The position numbers and the translations under genes are program-made. Below, one piece after another: positions 48,291 to 61,253 of a stretch of 64,000 nucleotides of DNA. Within the stretch, counting starts at the first letter, position 1; each line of letters starts with the position of its first letter. Source of the DNA: Stenotrophomonas sp. 24(2023) (GTDB lineage Bacteria > Pseudomonadota > Gammaproteobacteria > Xanthomonadales > Xanthomonadaceae); the NCBI RefSeq assembly GCF_030913365.1, contig NZ_CP133160.1:2704001-2768000 (forward strand). The letters run 5' to 3'. Under the pieces are notes generated by a model. That model made no database searches. It saw only the letters and a list, made by a program, of their open reading frames with translations, and was not told where the DNA came from.

Positions 48291-50138
48291 TCAGCCTGCG
48301 CGCGAGGCCTTCTTGCGGTCGCTTTCGGTCAGGAACTTCTTGCGCAGGCGGATCTCCTTCGGGGTGATCTCGACCAGTTCGTCGTCCTCGATGAAGTCCA
48401 GGGCCTGTTCCAGCGAGTACTTGATCGCCGGGGTCAGCTGGATCGCATCGTCCTTGCCCGAAGCGCGCATGTTGGTCAGCGGCTTGGTCTTGATCGCGTT
48501 GACGGTCAGGTCGTTGTCCTTGGAGTGGATGCCGACCAGCTGGCCTTCGTACACGTTGTCGCCTTCAGCGGCGAACAGCTTGCCGCGCTCCTGCAGCGGG
48601 CCCAGCGAGTAGGCCGGCGTGGTGCCCGGCGCATTGGCGATCATCACGCCGTTGATGCGCTTGGCAATCGCGCCCTGTTCCTTCGGGCCGTAGTGGTCGA
48701 ACACGTGGAACAGCAGGCCCGAACCCTGGGTCAGGGTCTTGAATTCGTTCTGGAAACCGATCAGGCCACGGGCCGGGATCGAGTATTCCAGGCGCACGCG
48801 GCCCTTGCCGTCCGGCTCCATGTTCTTCAGCTGGCCCTTGCGGGTGCCCAGCTTTTCCATCACGCCGCCCTGGTGCACTTCTTCGATGTCCACCACCAGC
48901 TGCTCGATCGGCTCCATCATCTGGCCGTCGATTTCCTTGATGATGACTTCCGGGCGCGACACGGCCAGCTCGTAGCCTTCGCGGCGCATGTTCTCGATCA
49001 GCACCGACAGGTGCAGTTCGCCACGGCCGGAAACCAGGAACTTGTCGGCGTCTTCCAGCTGTTCGACCTTCAGGGCCACGTTGTGGACCTTTTCACGGTC
49101 CAGGCGGTCCTTGATCTGGCGGCTGGTCAGGAACTTGCCACCGGACAGGTCCTTGTTGCCGGCGAACGGCGAGTTGTTGACCTGGAAGGTCATCGAGATG
49201 GTCGGCTCGTCCACGGTCAGCGCCGGCAGGGCTTCCGGGGTGTCCGGGGCGCAGATGGTGTCGGAGATGGTCAGCTCCTGGATGCCGGAGATGGCCACGA
49301 TGTCACCGGCTTCGGCCGAATCCTGCTCGATGCGCTCCAGGCCCAGGAAGCCCAGCACCTGCAGCACCTTGCCGTTGCGCTTCTTGCCTTCACGGTCGAT
49401 CACCGCGACCTGCATGTTCTTCTTCAGGGTGCCGCGCTGGATGCGGCCGATGCCGATCACGCCCACGAAGTTGTTGTAGTCCAGCTGGCTGATGCGCATC
49501 TGGAACGGGCCTTCCGGGTCCACTTCCGGACGCGGGGCGTGCTGCATGATCGCTTCGTACAGCGGGGTCATGTCGCCGTCGCGCACGGTGTCTTCCAGGC
49601 CGGCGTAGCCGTTCAGGGCCGAGGCGTAGACGATCGGGAAGTCCAGCTGTTCGTTGGTGGCGCCGAGCTTGTCGAACAGGTCGAACACCTGGTCGATCAC
49701 CCACTCCGGACGCGAGCCCGGGCGGTCGACCTTGTTGACCACGACGATCGGCTTGAAGCCCATCGCGAAGGCCTTCTGGGTGACGAAGCGGGTCTGCGGC
49801 ATCGGGCCGTCCATCGCATCGACCAGGATCAGCACGGTGTCGACCATCGACAGCACGCGCTCGACCTCACCGCCGAAGTCGGCGTGCCCGGGGGTGTCGA
49901 CGATGTTGATGCGGTTCTTGACGCCGGTGCGCTTGTCTTCCCAGGTGATGGCCGTGTTCTTGGCCAGGATGGTGATGCCGCGTTCCTTTTCCTGGTCGTT
50001 GCTGTCCATCACGCGTTCGGCCAGCACGGTGCGTTCGGACAGGGTGCCGGACTGCTTCAGCAGCTGGTCGACCAGGGTGGTCTTGCCATGGTCGACGTGG
50101 GCGACGATGGCGATGTTGCGAAGATTTTCGATGGACAT
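48291..50138 (-). CDS. typA: Ribosome-associated GTPase TypA/BipA
   Basis: A 615-aa translational GTPase involved in stress and low-temperature ribosome assembly. The start at 50138 gives [20 protein letters not shown]; 16 further codons upstream overlap the promoter and are rejected. G motifs [19 protein letters not shown] and NKVDR are present, and domains follow as in EF-G but end with the TypA-specific C-terminal domain ([18 protein letters not shown]). Confidence 0.98.
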   Translation of the reverse strand: MSIENLRNIAIVAHVDHGKTTLVDQLLKQSGTLSERTVLAERVMDSNDQEKERGITILAKNTAITWEDKRTGVKNRINIVDTPGHADFGGEVERVLSMVDTVLILVDAMDGPMPQTRFVTQKAFAMGFKPIVVVNKVDRPGSRPEWVIDQVFDLFDKLGATNEQLDFPIVYASALNGYAGLEDTVRDGDMTPLYEAIMQHAPRPEVDPEGPFQMRISQLDYNNFVGVIGIGRIQRGTLKKNMQVAVIDREGKKRNGKVLQVLGFLGLERIEQDSAEAGDIVAISGIQELTISDTICAPDTPEALPALTVDEPTISMTFQVNNSPFAGNKDLSGGKFLTSRQIKDRLDREKVHNVALKVEQLEDADKFLVSGRGELHLSVLIENMRREGYELAVSRPEVIIKEIDGQMMEPIEQLVVDIEEVHQGGVMEKLGTRKGQLKNMEPDGKGRVRLEYSIPARGLIGFQNEFKTLTQGSGLLFHVFDHYGPKEQGAIAKRINGVMIANAPGTTPAYSLGPLQERGKLFAAEGDNVYEGQLVGIHSKDNDLTVNAIKTKPLTNMRASGKDDAIQLTPAIKYSLEQALDFIEDDELVEITPKEIRLRKKFLTESDRKKASRAG

Positions 50139-50184
50139 ACGAAAGGGGGCCAGTCGGCGCCGGATTTGGAAAAAGAAGTCCAAC

Positions 50185-50213
50185 ATTATACCCGTTCGAT
50201 GACGATTCGCGAA
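50185..50213 (-). promoter_or_regulatory. Candidate typA promoter
   Basis: On the minus strand TATAAT (50190-50185) is a perfect -10. TTCGCG with 17-base spacing (50213-50208) is a weak -35. The leader would be about 40 bases. The remainder of the gap to ppiB (50214-50400) is GC-rich with no gene. Confidence 0.5.
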
Positions 50214-50400
50214 AAGGCCTGTTCAGCTGCCGCCGGGGGCCGCCCGGCGGTCCTCCCGGGACGGGGGGCGGGGCGGTGGGGCGGCGGTGCCCGGCCGGCG
50301 CCTGAAGCGTGCCTGTGCGGCCATGGTCGAAGCCGCCGCCGCCGCGAGCCGGGTGTAAACTAGGTGGCTAGACGCATCCCCATCTGCACCAAGGATATTC

Positions 50401-50895
50401 ATGTCCCTCATCGCCACTTTCGACACCACCCAGGGCCCGATCAAGGTCGAGCTGTTCGCCGACAAGGCCCCGCTGACGGTTGCCAACTTCGTGAACCTGG
50501 TCAAGCACGGCTTCTATGACGGCCTGATCTTCCACCGCGTCATCGCCGACTTCATGATCCAGGGCGGCTGCCCGGAAGGCTCCGGCCGCGGCGGCCCGGG
50601 CTACCGTTTCGAAGACGAGACCAACAACGGCGTCAAGCACGAGGTGGGTTCGCTGTCGATGGCCAACGCCGGCCCGAACACCAACGGCAGCCAGTTCTTC
50701 ATCACCCACATCAAGACCGATTGGCTGGACGGCCGCCACACCGTGTTCGGCAAGGTGCTGGAAGGCCAGGCCATCGTGGATTCGGTGAAGCAGGGCGACG
50801 TGATCCATTCGATCACCCTGGAAGGCGACACCGACGCCGTGCTGGCCGCCAAGGCCGACCGCGTGGCCGAGTGGAACAAGACCCTCGCCGCCTGA
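50401..50895 (+). CDS. ppiB: Peptidyl-prolyl cis-trans isomerase B (cyclophilin), cytosolic
   Basis: A 164-aa cyclophilin without a signal peptide. GLIFHRVIADFMIQGGCPEG contains the active-site Arg and Phe, and SMANAGPNTNGSQFFITHIK is the family core. It is divergent from typA and ends with a UUCG terminator. Confidence 0.97.
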   Translation: MSLIATFDTTQGPIKVELFADKAPLTVANFVNLVKHGFYDGLIFHRVIADFMIQGGCPEGSGRGGPGYRFEDETNNGVKHEVGSLSMANAGPNTNGSQFFITHIKTDWLDGRHTVFGKVLEGQAIVDSVKQGDVIHSITLEGDTDAVLAAKADRVAEWNKTLAA

Positions 50896-50904
50896 TCCCC
50901 ATTG

Positions 50905-50930
50905 AAACGGCCACCTTCGGGTGGCCGTTT
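50905..50930 (+). terminator. Intrinsic terminator after ppiB
   Basis: AAACGGCCACC (50905-50915) pairs perfectly with GGTGGCCGTTT (50920-50930) around a TTCG tetraloop, ending in TTT. Confidence 0.85.
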
Positions 50931-50936
50931 GCATGA

Positions 50937-51998
<1,062 letters not shown>

Positions 51999-52038
51999 TG
52001 CAGGCGGTGCCGGCCCAGGTCGGCACAGGCTGCACTGG

Positions 52039-52064
52039 AACGGGGAAGCTTCGGCTTCCCCGTT
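52039..52064 (+). terminator. Intrinsic terminator after mdh
   Basis: AACGGGGAAGC (52039-52049) pairs perfectly with GCTTCCCCGTT (52054-52064) around TTCG, followed by TCTGTTT. The rluA start lies 25 bases downstream. Confidence 0.85.
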
Positions 52065-52088
52065 TCTGTTTGAGGGATACGCACGCTG

Positions 52089-52703
52089 ATGATCCACCTG
52101 CACTACATCGATGACGCGCTGCTGGTGGCGGAAAAGCCGGCCGGTCTGCTGTCCGTGCCCGGGCGTTCGCCGGAGAACCAGGACTGCGTGGTGGCGCGCC
52201 TGCAGGCGCTGTACCCCGATGCGCTGACCGTGCACCGGCTGGACCAGGTGACCTCCGGCCTGCTGCTGCATGCGCGCGGCAAGGCCATGCAGGCGGCGCT
52301 GTCGGCGCAGTTCGCACAGCGCACGGTGGGCAAGCGCTATGAGGCGATCGTGGAGGGGCTGCTGGATGCCGAGGCCGGCGAGGTGGACCTGCCGTTGATC
52401 GTGGACTGGCCGAACCGGCCGAAGCAGATGATCGACCACGAACGCGGCAAGCCGGCGTTGACGCGCTGGCGCGTGCTGGGCCGCGATGTCCAGGCGCAGC
52501 GCACGCGGGTGGCGCTGGAGCCGGTGACCGGCCGCAGCCATCAGCTGCGGCTGCACATGGCCAGCCTTGGCCATCCGATTGTGGGGGACGTGCTGTATGG
52601 CGCCGTGCCGGCGGCGCGTGTGCACCTGCATGCGTGCGCGCTGGCGTTCACCCACCCGGTGACGGGTGCCGCGCTGGCGTTCGAGTCCGCGGCGCCGTTC
52701 TAA
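52089..52703 (+). CDS. rluA: Pseudouridine synthase RluA (23S rRNA U746 / tRNA U32)
   Basis: A 204-aa single-domain enzyme without an S4 domain. The catalytic motif is HRLDQVTSG with Asp at residue 50. DWPNRPKQMIDHERGKP and PVTGRSHQLRLHMASLGHPI are close to the dual-specificity RluA of E. coli rather than RluC or RluD. Specificity is by resemblance only. Confidence 0.9.
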   Translation: MIHLHYIDDALLVAEKPAGLLSVPGRSPENQDCVVARLQALYPDALTVHRLDQVTSGLLLHARGKAMQAALSAQFAQRTVGKRYEAIVEGLLDAEAGEVDLPLIVDWPNRPKQMIDHERGKPALTRWRVLGRDVQAQRTRVALEPVTGRSHQLRLHMASLGHPIVGDVLYGAVPAARVHLHACALAFTHPVTGAALAFESAAPF

Positions 52704-52750
52704 GGGGGCGGCAGGGCTGCGCCCCACCTCTGACAGATCTCCGGCGTCTG

Positions 52751-52840
52751 GTAGATCCACGCCATGCGTGGATGCTTTTCGGTGAATCATCGAAATATTC
52801 GATTTCGATTGGCATTGATCCACGCATGGCGTGGATCTAC
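52751..52840. repeat. Inverted pair of REP palindromes (SMAG type)
   Basis: GTAG-ATCCACGC-CAT-GCGTGGAT at 52751-52773 and its inverse with CTAC at 52818-52840. The 44 bases between contain an ATCGA/TCGAT inverted repeat. It leads directly into composite repeat copy 3. The rluA-prpE gap (52704-53138) holds only these repeats. Confidence 0.75.
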
Positions 52841-52856
52841 CAACGGATTGCGACCA

Positions 52857-53045
52857 ACTGTCGAAGGCGGGGTGGGTCCGGTTGAGGGGGTGTGAGCGGC
52901 ATGGATGCCGCGACCAAGCCCCCATGGACGGGTTTACGGCGTCCCCCTCAACCGGATCCGCCTCGCCAACACACAGGAAGCCAGCTTTTGACGTTGACGT
53001 TGATGTTGCTTGAGGCTTCGGCAGGTGCAGGGCGGCAGCCCTGCA
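52857..53045 (+). repeat. Composite structured repeat, copy 3
   Basis: Arm 52866-52890 pairs with 52943-52967: 22 Watson-Crick plus three G.U pairs out of 25. The inner UGGA hairpins and GTTTACGGCGT match copy 2. Hexamers TTGACG, TTGACG, TTGATG (52988-53005) and hairpin TGCAGGGC/GCCCTGCA (53026-53045) follow. Compared with copy 2 the 3' arm has three changes, each turning a G-C or A-U pair into G.U. Confidence 0.8.
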
Positions 53046-53138
53046 GAACAAAACCCCACCCCCTACCAAGGTAGGGCGGCCCGTGCGCCAGCCGCGCACT
53101 ATGCTCGAACCCATGACTTTGTCTGGGAGGGCTGCGTC

Positions 53139-55019
53139 ATGAACTACGAGGAAACCTACCGTCGCTCGATCGACGAGCCGGAGGCGTTCTGGGGCGAGGA
53201 GGCCAAGCGCATCTACTGGCACAAGCCACCCCAACAGGTGCTCGACTACAGCAATCCACCGTTCCGGCGCTGGTTCGTCGGGGGGGAAACCAACCTCTGC
53301 TACAACGCCGTCGATCGCCACCTGGCCAACCGCCCCGACCAGCTCGCGCTGGTGGCTATCTCCACCGAGACCCGGACCACCCGCGAGATCACCTACCGCC
53401 AGCTCTACCGCGAAGTGAACGACTTCGCCGCGGTCCTGCAGCGGCTGGGCGTCGGCCACGGTGATCGTGTGGTCATCTACATGCCCAACATGGCCGAGGC
53501 CGTGTTCGCGATGCTGGCCTGCGCGCGCATCGGTGCGGTGCACTCGGTGGTGTTCGGTGGCTTTGCCGCGCACAACCTGGCGCTGCGCATCGACGATGCC
53601 AGGCCGAAGCTGCTGATCGCCGCCGATGCCGGTATGCGCGGTGGCAAGGTCATTCCCTACAAGGCCATGGTCGACGCCGCCTGCGCCGAGGCGACCAGCC
53701 CGCCGCCGCACGTGCTGATCGTCTCGCGCGGCCTGGACCCGGCGCAGCCGCGCGTGCCCGGCCGCGATGTCGACTATGCCGAACTGCATGCGCAGGTCGG
53801 CCAGGTCGATGTGCCCGTGCAGTGGCTCGAATCGAGCGAGCCGAGCTACCTGCTCTACACCTCCGGCACCACCGGCAAGCCCAAAGGCGTGCAGCGCGAT
53901 GTCGGTGGCTATGCGGTGGCGATGGCGCAGTCGATGCAGACCGTGTTCGACTGCCAGCCGGGCCAGGTGATGTTCTCCACCTCGGACGTGGGCTGGGCCG
54001 TCGGCCATTCCTACAACGTGTATGGGCCGCTGATCGGTGGTTGCACCTCGCTGCTCTATGAAGGCCTGCCGACCAACCCGGACCCGGGCATCTGGTGGGC
54101 GCTGTGCGAGCAGTACAACGTGCGCACGATGTTCTCCTCGCCCACCGCCATCCGCGTGCTGAAGAAACACGATGCCGACTTCATCCATCGCCACGACCTG
54201 GACGCGCTCAAGTACCTGTTCCTGGCGGGCGAGCCGTTGGACGAGCCGACCGCGCACTGGATCAGCGAAGCGCTGGGCAAGCCGATCATCGACAACTACT
54301 GGCAGACCGAAACCGGCTGGCCGGCGCTGACCCTGTTGCCGGGCCTGGACATGAAGCCGGTACGCTTCGGTTCGCCGGGCTTCCCCAACCTCGGCTATCG
54401 CATGAAGGTGATCGACGAGAACACCGGCGCCGAAGTCGCACCCGGGCAGAAGGGCGTGCTGGTGGTCACCCCGCCGCTGCCACCGGGTTGCATGAGCACG
54501 GTCTGGAACGACGATGCACGCTTCCTGCAGAGCTATTTCAGCCACTTCAAGGAACTGCTGTACAGCTCGCTGGACTGGGCGATCCGCGATGAGGAGGGCT
54601 ACACCTTCATCCTGGGCCGTACCGACGATGTGATCAACGTGGCCGGCCATCGGCTGGGCACGCGCGAGATCGAGGAGGCCATCTCCAGCCATCCACGCGT
54701 GGCCGAAGCGGCGGTGATCGGGGTCAAGGACGAACTGAAGGGGCAGGTGCCGCTGGTGTTCGTGACCCTGCGCCAGGGCCTGAACGGTGACGACCCGGCA
54801 CCGGTGGTGGCCGAGATGATGGCGGCGGTGACGGCCTCGCTCGGTGCGGTGGCACGGCCGGCCCATGTGCATGTGGTCAATGCGCTGCCCAAGACGCGCT
54901 CGGGCAAGCTGCTGCGGCGTTCGCTGCAGGCACTGGCCGAGCAGCGCGACCCCGGCGATCTGTCCACCCTGGACGATCCGGCGGCGCTGGAGGAGATCCG
55001 CCGCGCGCTGGGGCGCTGA
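53139..55019 (+). CDS. prpE: Propionate--CoA ligase PrpE
   Basis: A 626-aa acyl-adenylate enzyme that activates propionate with ATP and CoA. The start at 53139 follows GGGAGG by 8 bases and gives MNYEETYRRSIDEPEAFWGE; the open frame upstream lies in repeat DNA. The AMP-binding core YTSGTTGKPKGV, the motif DNYWQTETGWP and the acetylatable Lys in TRSGKLLRRS are present. The wording favours PrpE over acetyl-CoA synthetase. The methylcitrate genes that usually accompany it are not in this window. Confidence 0.92.
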   Translation: MNYEETYRRSIDEPEAFWGEEAKRIYWHKPPQQVLDYSNPPFRRWFVGGETNLCYNAVDRHLANRPDQLALVAISTETRTTREITYRQLYREVNDFAAVLQRLGVGHGDRVVIYMPNMAEAVFAMLACARIGAVHSVVFGGFAAHNLALRIDDARPKLLIAADAGMRGGKVIPYKAMVDAACAEATSPPPHVLIVSRGLDPAQPRVPGRDVDYAELHAQVGQVDVPVQWLESSEPSYLLYTSGTTGKPKGVQRDVGGYAVAMAQSMQTVFDCQPGQVMFSTSDVGWAVGHSYNVYGPLIGGCTSLLYEGLPTNPDPGIWWALCEQYNVRTMFSSPTAIRVLKKHDADFIHRHDLDALKYLFLAGEPLDEPTAHWISEALGKPIIDNYWQTETGWPALTLLPGLDMKPVRFGSPGFPNLGYRMKVIDENTGAEVAPGQKGVLVVTPPLPPGCMSTVWNDDARFLQSYFSHFKELLYSSLDWAIRDEEGYTFILGRTDDVINVAGHRLGTREIEEAISSHPRVAEAAVIGVKDELKGQVPLVFVTLRQGLNGDDPAPVVAEMMAAVTASLGAVARPAHVHVVNALPKTRSGKLLRRSLQALAEQRDPGDLSTLDDPAALEEIRRALGR

Positions 55020-55231
55020 CCGGGCCGCTGCCGGCCAGCGGCCGGCATTCCCGGTGCGGACTGCTGCAGCGCAGCTTCCTGCCGGCCACGGGTGCGTTAA
55101 GCTCGGCCTGTCATCGGCCTGCAATGGGGCCCGCGCACCGGGGATGGTGCGCGTGGCGGCGGCCGATGGCGGGGGAGGCGCGCCCAGCCGGGCGCGCATG
55201 GGCGATCGCACGAATGCGAAGGGGAAAGCAG

Positions 55232-55735
55232 ATGGCCTTGCTGCATGCCAAGACGGCCGCCGGCCGCCAGGAAATCGATGACCGGGCCCGCCGCCTGCCG
55301 GCGGGGTTGCGCTCGATCCTGTTGATGGTCGATGGCCAGCGTGATGACAACGAACTGCGTGGCCTGCTGGAAGGCCTGCGCGCACCCGCCGATGCCCTGC
55401 AGCAACTGGAGGCCGCGGGCCTGATCGAAGTGATCGGGGGTTCGGCCGAGCCGCTGGCCGCGCGGGGCCTGAGCAGTGGGCGCGAACAGGACCCGGCGCT
55501 CTACCAGCACCTGTATGAGGCCATGAGCGAGGCCGTGCGTCGGCACCTCGGCCTGAAGGGCTATTTCATGCAGCTGAAGATCGAGCGCTGCAAGGATGCG
55601 CTTGCGCTGGAGCGGTTGTGCCCGGAACTGCTTGAGGCCGTGGGAAAGGCACGCAGCCCGGCACTGGCCCAGCGCTGGTGGCAGGAAACCCGTGCGCTGC
55701 TGGCCGAGGATGGCAGCGAGGTCGTGCAGGCCTAG
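55232..55735 (+). CDS. Uncharacterised 167-aa protein
   Basis: I do not recognise this protein. The start at 55232 (MALLHAKTAAGRQEIDD) gives a soluble protein with no signal or membrane segment. The N-terminal half has RLPAGLRSILLMVDGQRDDNELRGLL followed by a helix-rich QLEAAGLIEVIGG, which reads like a small helical or winged-helix domain. The C-terminal half is helical with YFMQLKIERCKDALALERL. It lies 20 bases before the SUFU-domain gene, so the two may be an operon. A role in regulation is possible but unproven. Confidence 0.7.
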   Translation: MALLHAKTAAGRQEIDDRARRLPAGLRSILLMVDGQRDDNELRGLLEGLRAPADALQQLEAAGLIEVIGGSAEPLAARGLSSGREQDPALYQHLYEAMSEAVRRHLGLKGYFMQLKIERCKDALALERLCPELLEAVGKARSPALAQRWWQETRALLAEDGSEVVQA

Positions 55736-55755
55736 CGTGGCGGGTAAAGTGGAGG

Positions 55756-56844
55756 ATGGATTCCACTGCGCTTGAGGATGCCTGCGTGCAGCACGACCAC
55801 GACACCACCGGCACGCCCGGCTGGGATGCCATCAATGCCGCGCTGGCGCCGCTGTATGCCGGCCAGGCGCCGCAGCATTACGGCACCGCGGTGCCGTACA
55901 CGCTGGGTGGGCAGGACCCGCTGGACGGCATCAGTGTGTACTGGGCCGACACCCCGGTGCCGCACTGGCACTACGTGACCTACGGCTTTTCCGAGCTGTA
56001 TGGCAAGGAAAGCAGCGATGCCACCACCAGTGGCTATGGTTTCGAGCTGACCTTCCGCCTGGCCGCCAGCGCCGGCGAGGACGCCGGCAGCACGCCGCCG
56101 GTGTGGCCGCTGAACCTGCTGCAGAACCTGGCGCGCTACGTGTTCGGCAGCGGCAACGTGTTCGAGGACGGCCACCATCTCAATGCCAACGGGCCGATCG
56201 CGCTGGAGACCGGCACGCGGCTGTGCCATCTGGCCTTCCTGCACGACCCGCAGTTGCCGCCGCGGCAGACCGCCAATGGCGACCTGCAGTTCCTGCAGGT
56301 GATTGGCCTGGCCGATGCGGAAATGGCGGCGGTGCGGCGCTGGTCCACGCGCGGCGTACTGGAGGTACTGGAGGCGTCGATGCCGCTGTGGATCACCGAT
56401 CTGGGGCGCGCATCGCTGCTGGAGGATCCGGCGCTGGCGGCACAGGTACAGGCGGGCAGCGCGCGTGAGGGGGCCAGCACCGGCATGCTGTTCCTGGAAA
56501 CGCTGGATGCGGCGCTGGAGCCGGTGCCGGCCACGCTGCGGCTGGGGGCCGGGCAGGTGCCCAGCGTGCTGGAGCTGTTGCCGCTGCGCCTGCGGCATGG
56601 CCGGTCATTGACCCTGGTCGGCGGCGAGCGGCCATGGTGCTTCGAAGCCGGGCCTGCCGATGCGGTGGTGGCTGGGGAGGGGGAGACCGTGCGCTGCGTG
56701 CTGTCCGAGGCGGGCCTGCAGGCACTGTTGGACAACGTGCGTGCCGTGCGCGGGGACTACCCGGTGTCGGCGGCGTTGCATATCGCGGTGGTGCCGACGT
56801 TCCTGCGCGATGCGCAGGGCAACGTGATCCGCGAGGTGGGGTGA
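55756..56844 (+). CDS. Suppressor-of-fused (SUFU) domain protein
   Basis: A 362-aa cytosolic protein. The N-terminal SUFU domain is recognisable from GWDAINAALAPLYAGQAPQH, GISVYWADTPVPHWHYVTYG and YGFELTFRLAAS (about residues 20-100), continuing through VFEDGHHLNANGPI. Eukaryotic SUFU regulates Gli; bacterial SUFU-domain proteins have been proposed as immunity proteins of toxin systems. No toxin gene is evident nearby. Its ATG follows GGAGG with no spacer, which is unusual and may mean weak translation. The C-terminal 150 residues are unrecognised. Confidence 0.8.
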   Translation: MDSTALEDACVQHDHDTTGTPGWDAINAALAPLYAGQAPQHYGTAVPYTLGGQDPLDGISVYWADTPVPHWHYVTYGFSELYGKESSDATTSGYGFELTFRLAASAGEDAGSTPPVWPLNLLQNLARYVFGSGNVFEDGHHLNANGPIALETGTRLCHLAFLHDPQLPPRQTANGDLQFLQVIGLADAEMAAVRRWSTRGVLEVLEASMPLWITDLGRASLLEDPALAAQVQAGSAREGASTGMLFLETLDAALEPVPATLRLGAGQVPSVLELLPLRLRHGRSLTLVGGERPWCFEAGPADAVVAGEGETVRCVLSEAGLQALLDNVRAVRGDYPVSAALHIAVVPTFLRDAQGNVIREVG

Positions 56845-56901
56845 AGCAGGATCGGGGCCAGGACCGTTCGCGGTGCGAACGGCCCGGGCCCGCGACTGGC
56901 C

Positions 56902-57513
56902 TCAGGCCAGGCCTTCGGCCTTCAGCGCCGCCTGCACGCCCTCGTCGGCGTCCATGCGGGCCTTGTAGGCGGCCAGGTTGTCCAGGCCGGACAGGTCCAG
57001 CTTCGCGCCTGCGGCCCAGCGCAGGGTGATGTAGAAGTACGGGTCGGCCACGCTGCGGAAGCCGGCCAGCCACGGCTTGTCGGCCAGCTGCGCATCGGCA
57101 CGTTCGAACAGGCCGCGCAGGCGCTTGCGCGCGGCCGTGCGGATCTGGTCGAACTGCGCCTCGTCGGCGATGAACTTGCCGGGCCCGAACAGCGGCGAGA
57201 ACGCCGGGTGCACGTCGGAATTGACGAAGGCCAGCCAACGGGCAGCTTCGGCGCGCTGGCGCGGGCTGCCATCACCCACCAGGCCGGCCTGCGGGAAGCG
57301 GTCGGCGATGTAGCCCATGATGGCTGCGTTCTGGGTCAGCACGAAATCGCCGTCGACCAGCGCCGGCACGGCACCGGCCGGATTGATCTTCAGGAATGCC
57401 GGTGCCTTCATCGTGTCCTTGTCCAGCAGTTCGACCTCGAACGGCTGGCCGGTCCATTGCAGGGCGATGTGGTCGGCGGTGGAGCAGGCACCGGGCTTGC
57501 TGTACAGCTTCAT
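56902..57513 (-). CDS. Glutathione S-transferase, beta-class like
   Basis: A 203-aa enzyme that conjugates or reduces substrates with glutathione. The start at 57513 gives MKLYSKPGACSTADHIALQW, with Cys10 at the beta-class active position. The thioredoxin-like domain has the cis-Pro in GAVPAL and the glutathione-binding loop; the C-terminal helical domain follows. A 22-codon extension to 57579 is rejected. Confidence 0.93.
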   Translation of the reverse strand: MKLYSKPGACSTADHIALQWTGQPFEVELLDKDTMKAPAFLKINPAGAVPALVDGDFVLTQNAAIMGYIADRFPQAGLVGDGSPRQRAEAARWLAFVNSDVHPAFSPLFGPGKFIADEAQFDQIRTAARKRLRGLFERADAQLADKPWLAGFRSVADPYFYITLRWAAGAKLDLSGLDNLAAYKARMDADEGVQAALKAEGLA

Positions 57514-57600
57514 GGGGACTCCGTGCGGGGTCGGTGGCGGGAAACCACCACTATCCCAGAGCCGCCCGGGCCGCGACAACGCCGCGGCGGCAACGAACCG

Positions 57601-58059
57601 TTACGACTGGCGGGGCTTGAGCGTCTGCACCTTATAGAAGGTGTGATCGCCGATGGTGGCCACCTGGTAGGCATTGCGCCAGCTCGGGTTGGCGATGGAC
57701 AGGGCCGCGAAGTGGCTGGCGCCGGGCACGATCTCGCGCCGTTCACCGGCCGGCAGGGCCCAGTTGCGCTCGGCATCGAAGGCCACGTTCATTGCCTCCC
57801 GCCAGGCGGCGTCGTTGCCCAGCTGGGTGCCGGGGGAGACGATGGTCGGCGCGAACTGCTTGCGTGCCGTCACCACCTGGCACATCGAGTCGCCCCACAG
57901 GCCACTGTCCAGGCGGCGCAGGGCCACCTCGGCGACAGCCTGCTGGCCACGCACGGTCTGGTCGCGCGCTTCCAGGTAAACGGTGGTGCTCAGGCACAGC
58001 GAATCGGCGGCCGGCTGGGGCAGCAACTGCGACAGCCAGAGAATCCAGGCCAGTTTCAT
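57601..58059 (-). CDS. Cell wall hydrolase, SleB (Hydrolase_2) family
   Basis: A 152-aa exported protein with a short N-terminal hydrophobic segment (MKLAWILWLSQLLPQPA). The SleB-type core begins STTVYLEARDQTVRGQQAVAE; Glu30 is in the position of the catalytic Glu. The segment CQVVTARKQFAP follows, and the domain ends near GASHF. Members cut peptidoglycan glycan strands in spore cortex or wall remodelling; in a non-sporulating bacterium a wall-turnover role is likely. Transcribed alone on the minus strand. Confidence 0.85.
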   Translation of the reverse strand: MKLAWILWLSQLLPQPAADSLCLSTTVYLEARDQTVRGQQAVAEVALRRLDSGLWGDSMCQVVTARKQFAPTIVSPGTQLGNDAAWREAMNVAFDAERNWALPAGERREIVPGASHFAALSIANPSWRNAYQVATIGDHTFYKVQTLKPRQS

Positions 58060-58275
58060 ATAACTCCTTGCTCCGTGTAGGCCGCACCTGGCATGTCCAC
58101 CGGCAACAGGCCGGCGGAGAGGCGGGGATACGACTTGGCGTCATGGGGAGGCGGCCATCGGGGCCGCCCCGTGGGCGGCCCGAAAACAACAGTCGGGGGA
58201 GGGCCGCGCCGGCTCACCGGAAACTGGCTGGTGAGCGGAAAGTGGCGCAAGGTAGGGGGGGATCATCGAACGCAT

Positions 58276-58302
58276 CCTGAATGCCAAGGGTTGACATTCA
58301 GG
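58276..58302. promoter_or_regulatory. Palindrome between fadH and the SleB-type gene
   Basis: CCTGAATGCCAA (58276-58287), 3-base spacer, TTGACATTCAGG (58291-58302), pairing at 11 of 12 positions. It could be an operator, a Rho-independent hairpin without T-run, or both. Nothing else is seen in the 58060-58350 gap apart from small GC-rich stems. Confidence 0.5.
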
Positions 58303-58350
58303 TTCGGGGGTGGGGCCGGATGACCCCACATGCCCCCTGTTCAGCCGTCT

Positions 58351-61209
<2,859 letters not shown>

Positions 61210-61253
61210 CTACAGGCCGGTGCCCGCCGCCGTCCCGCGCCTGTGCCGGGGGC

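Noticed and set aside
53010..53138. N-terminal extension of PrpE
   Set aside because: It lies in the repeat tail; GGGAGG before 53139 and the family start fit the shorter form.
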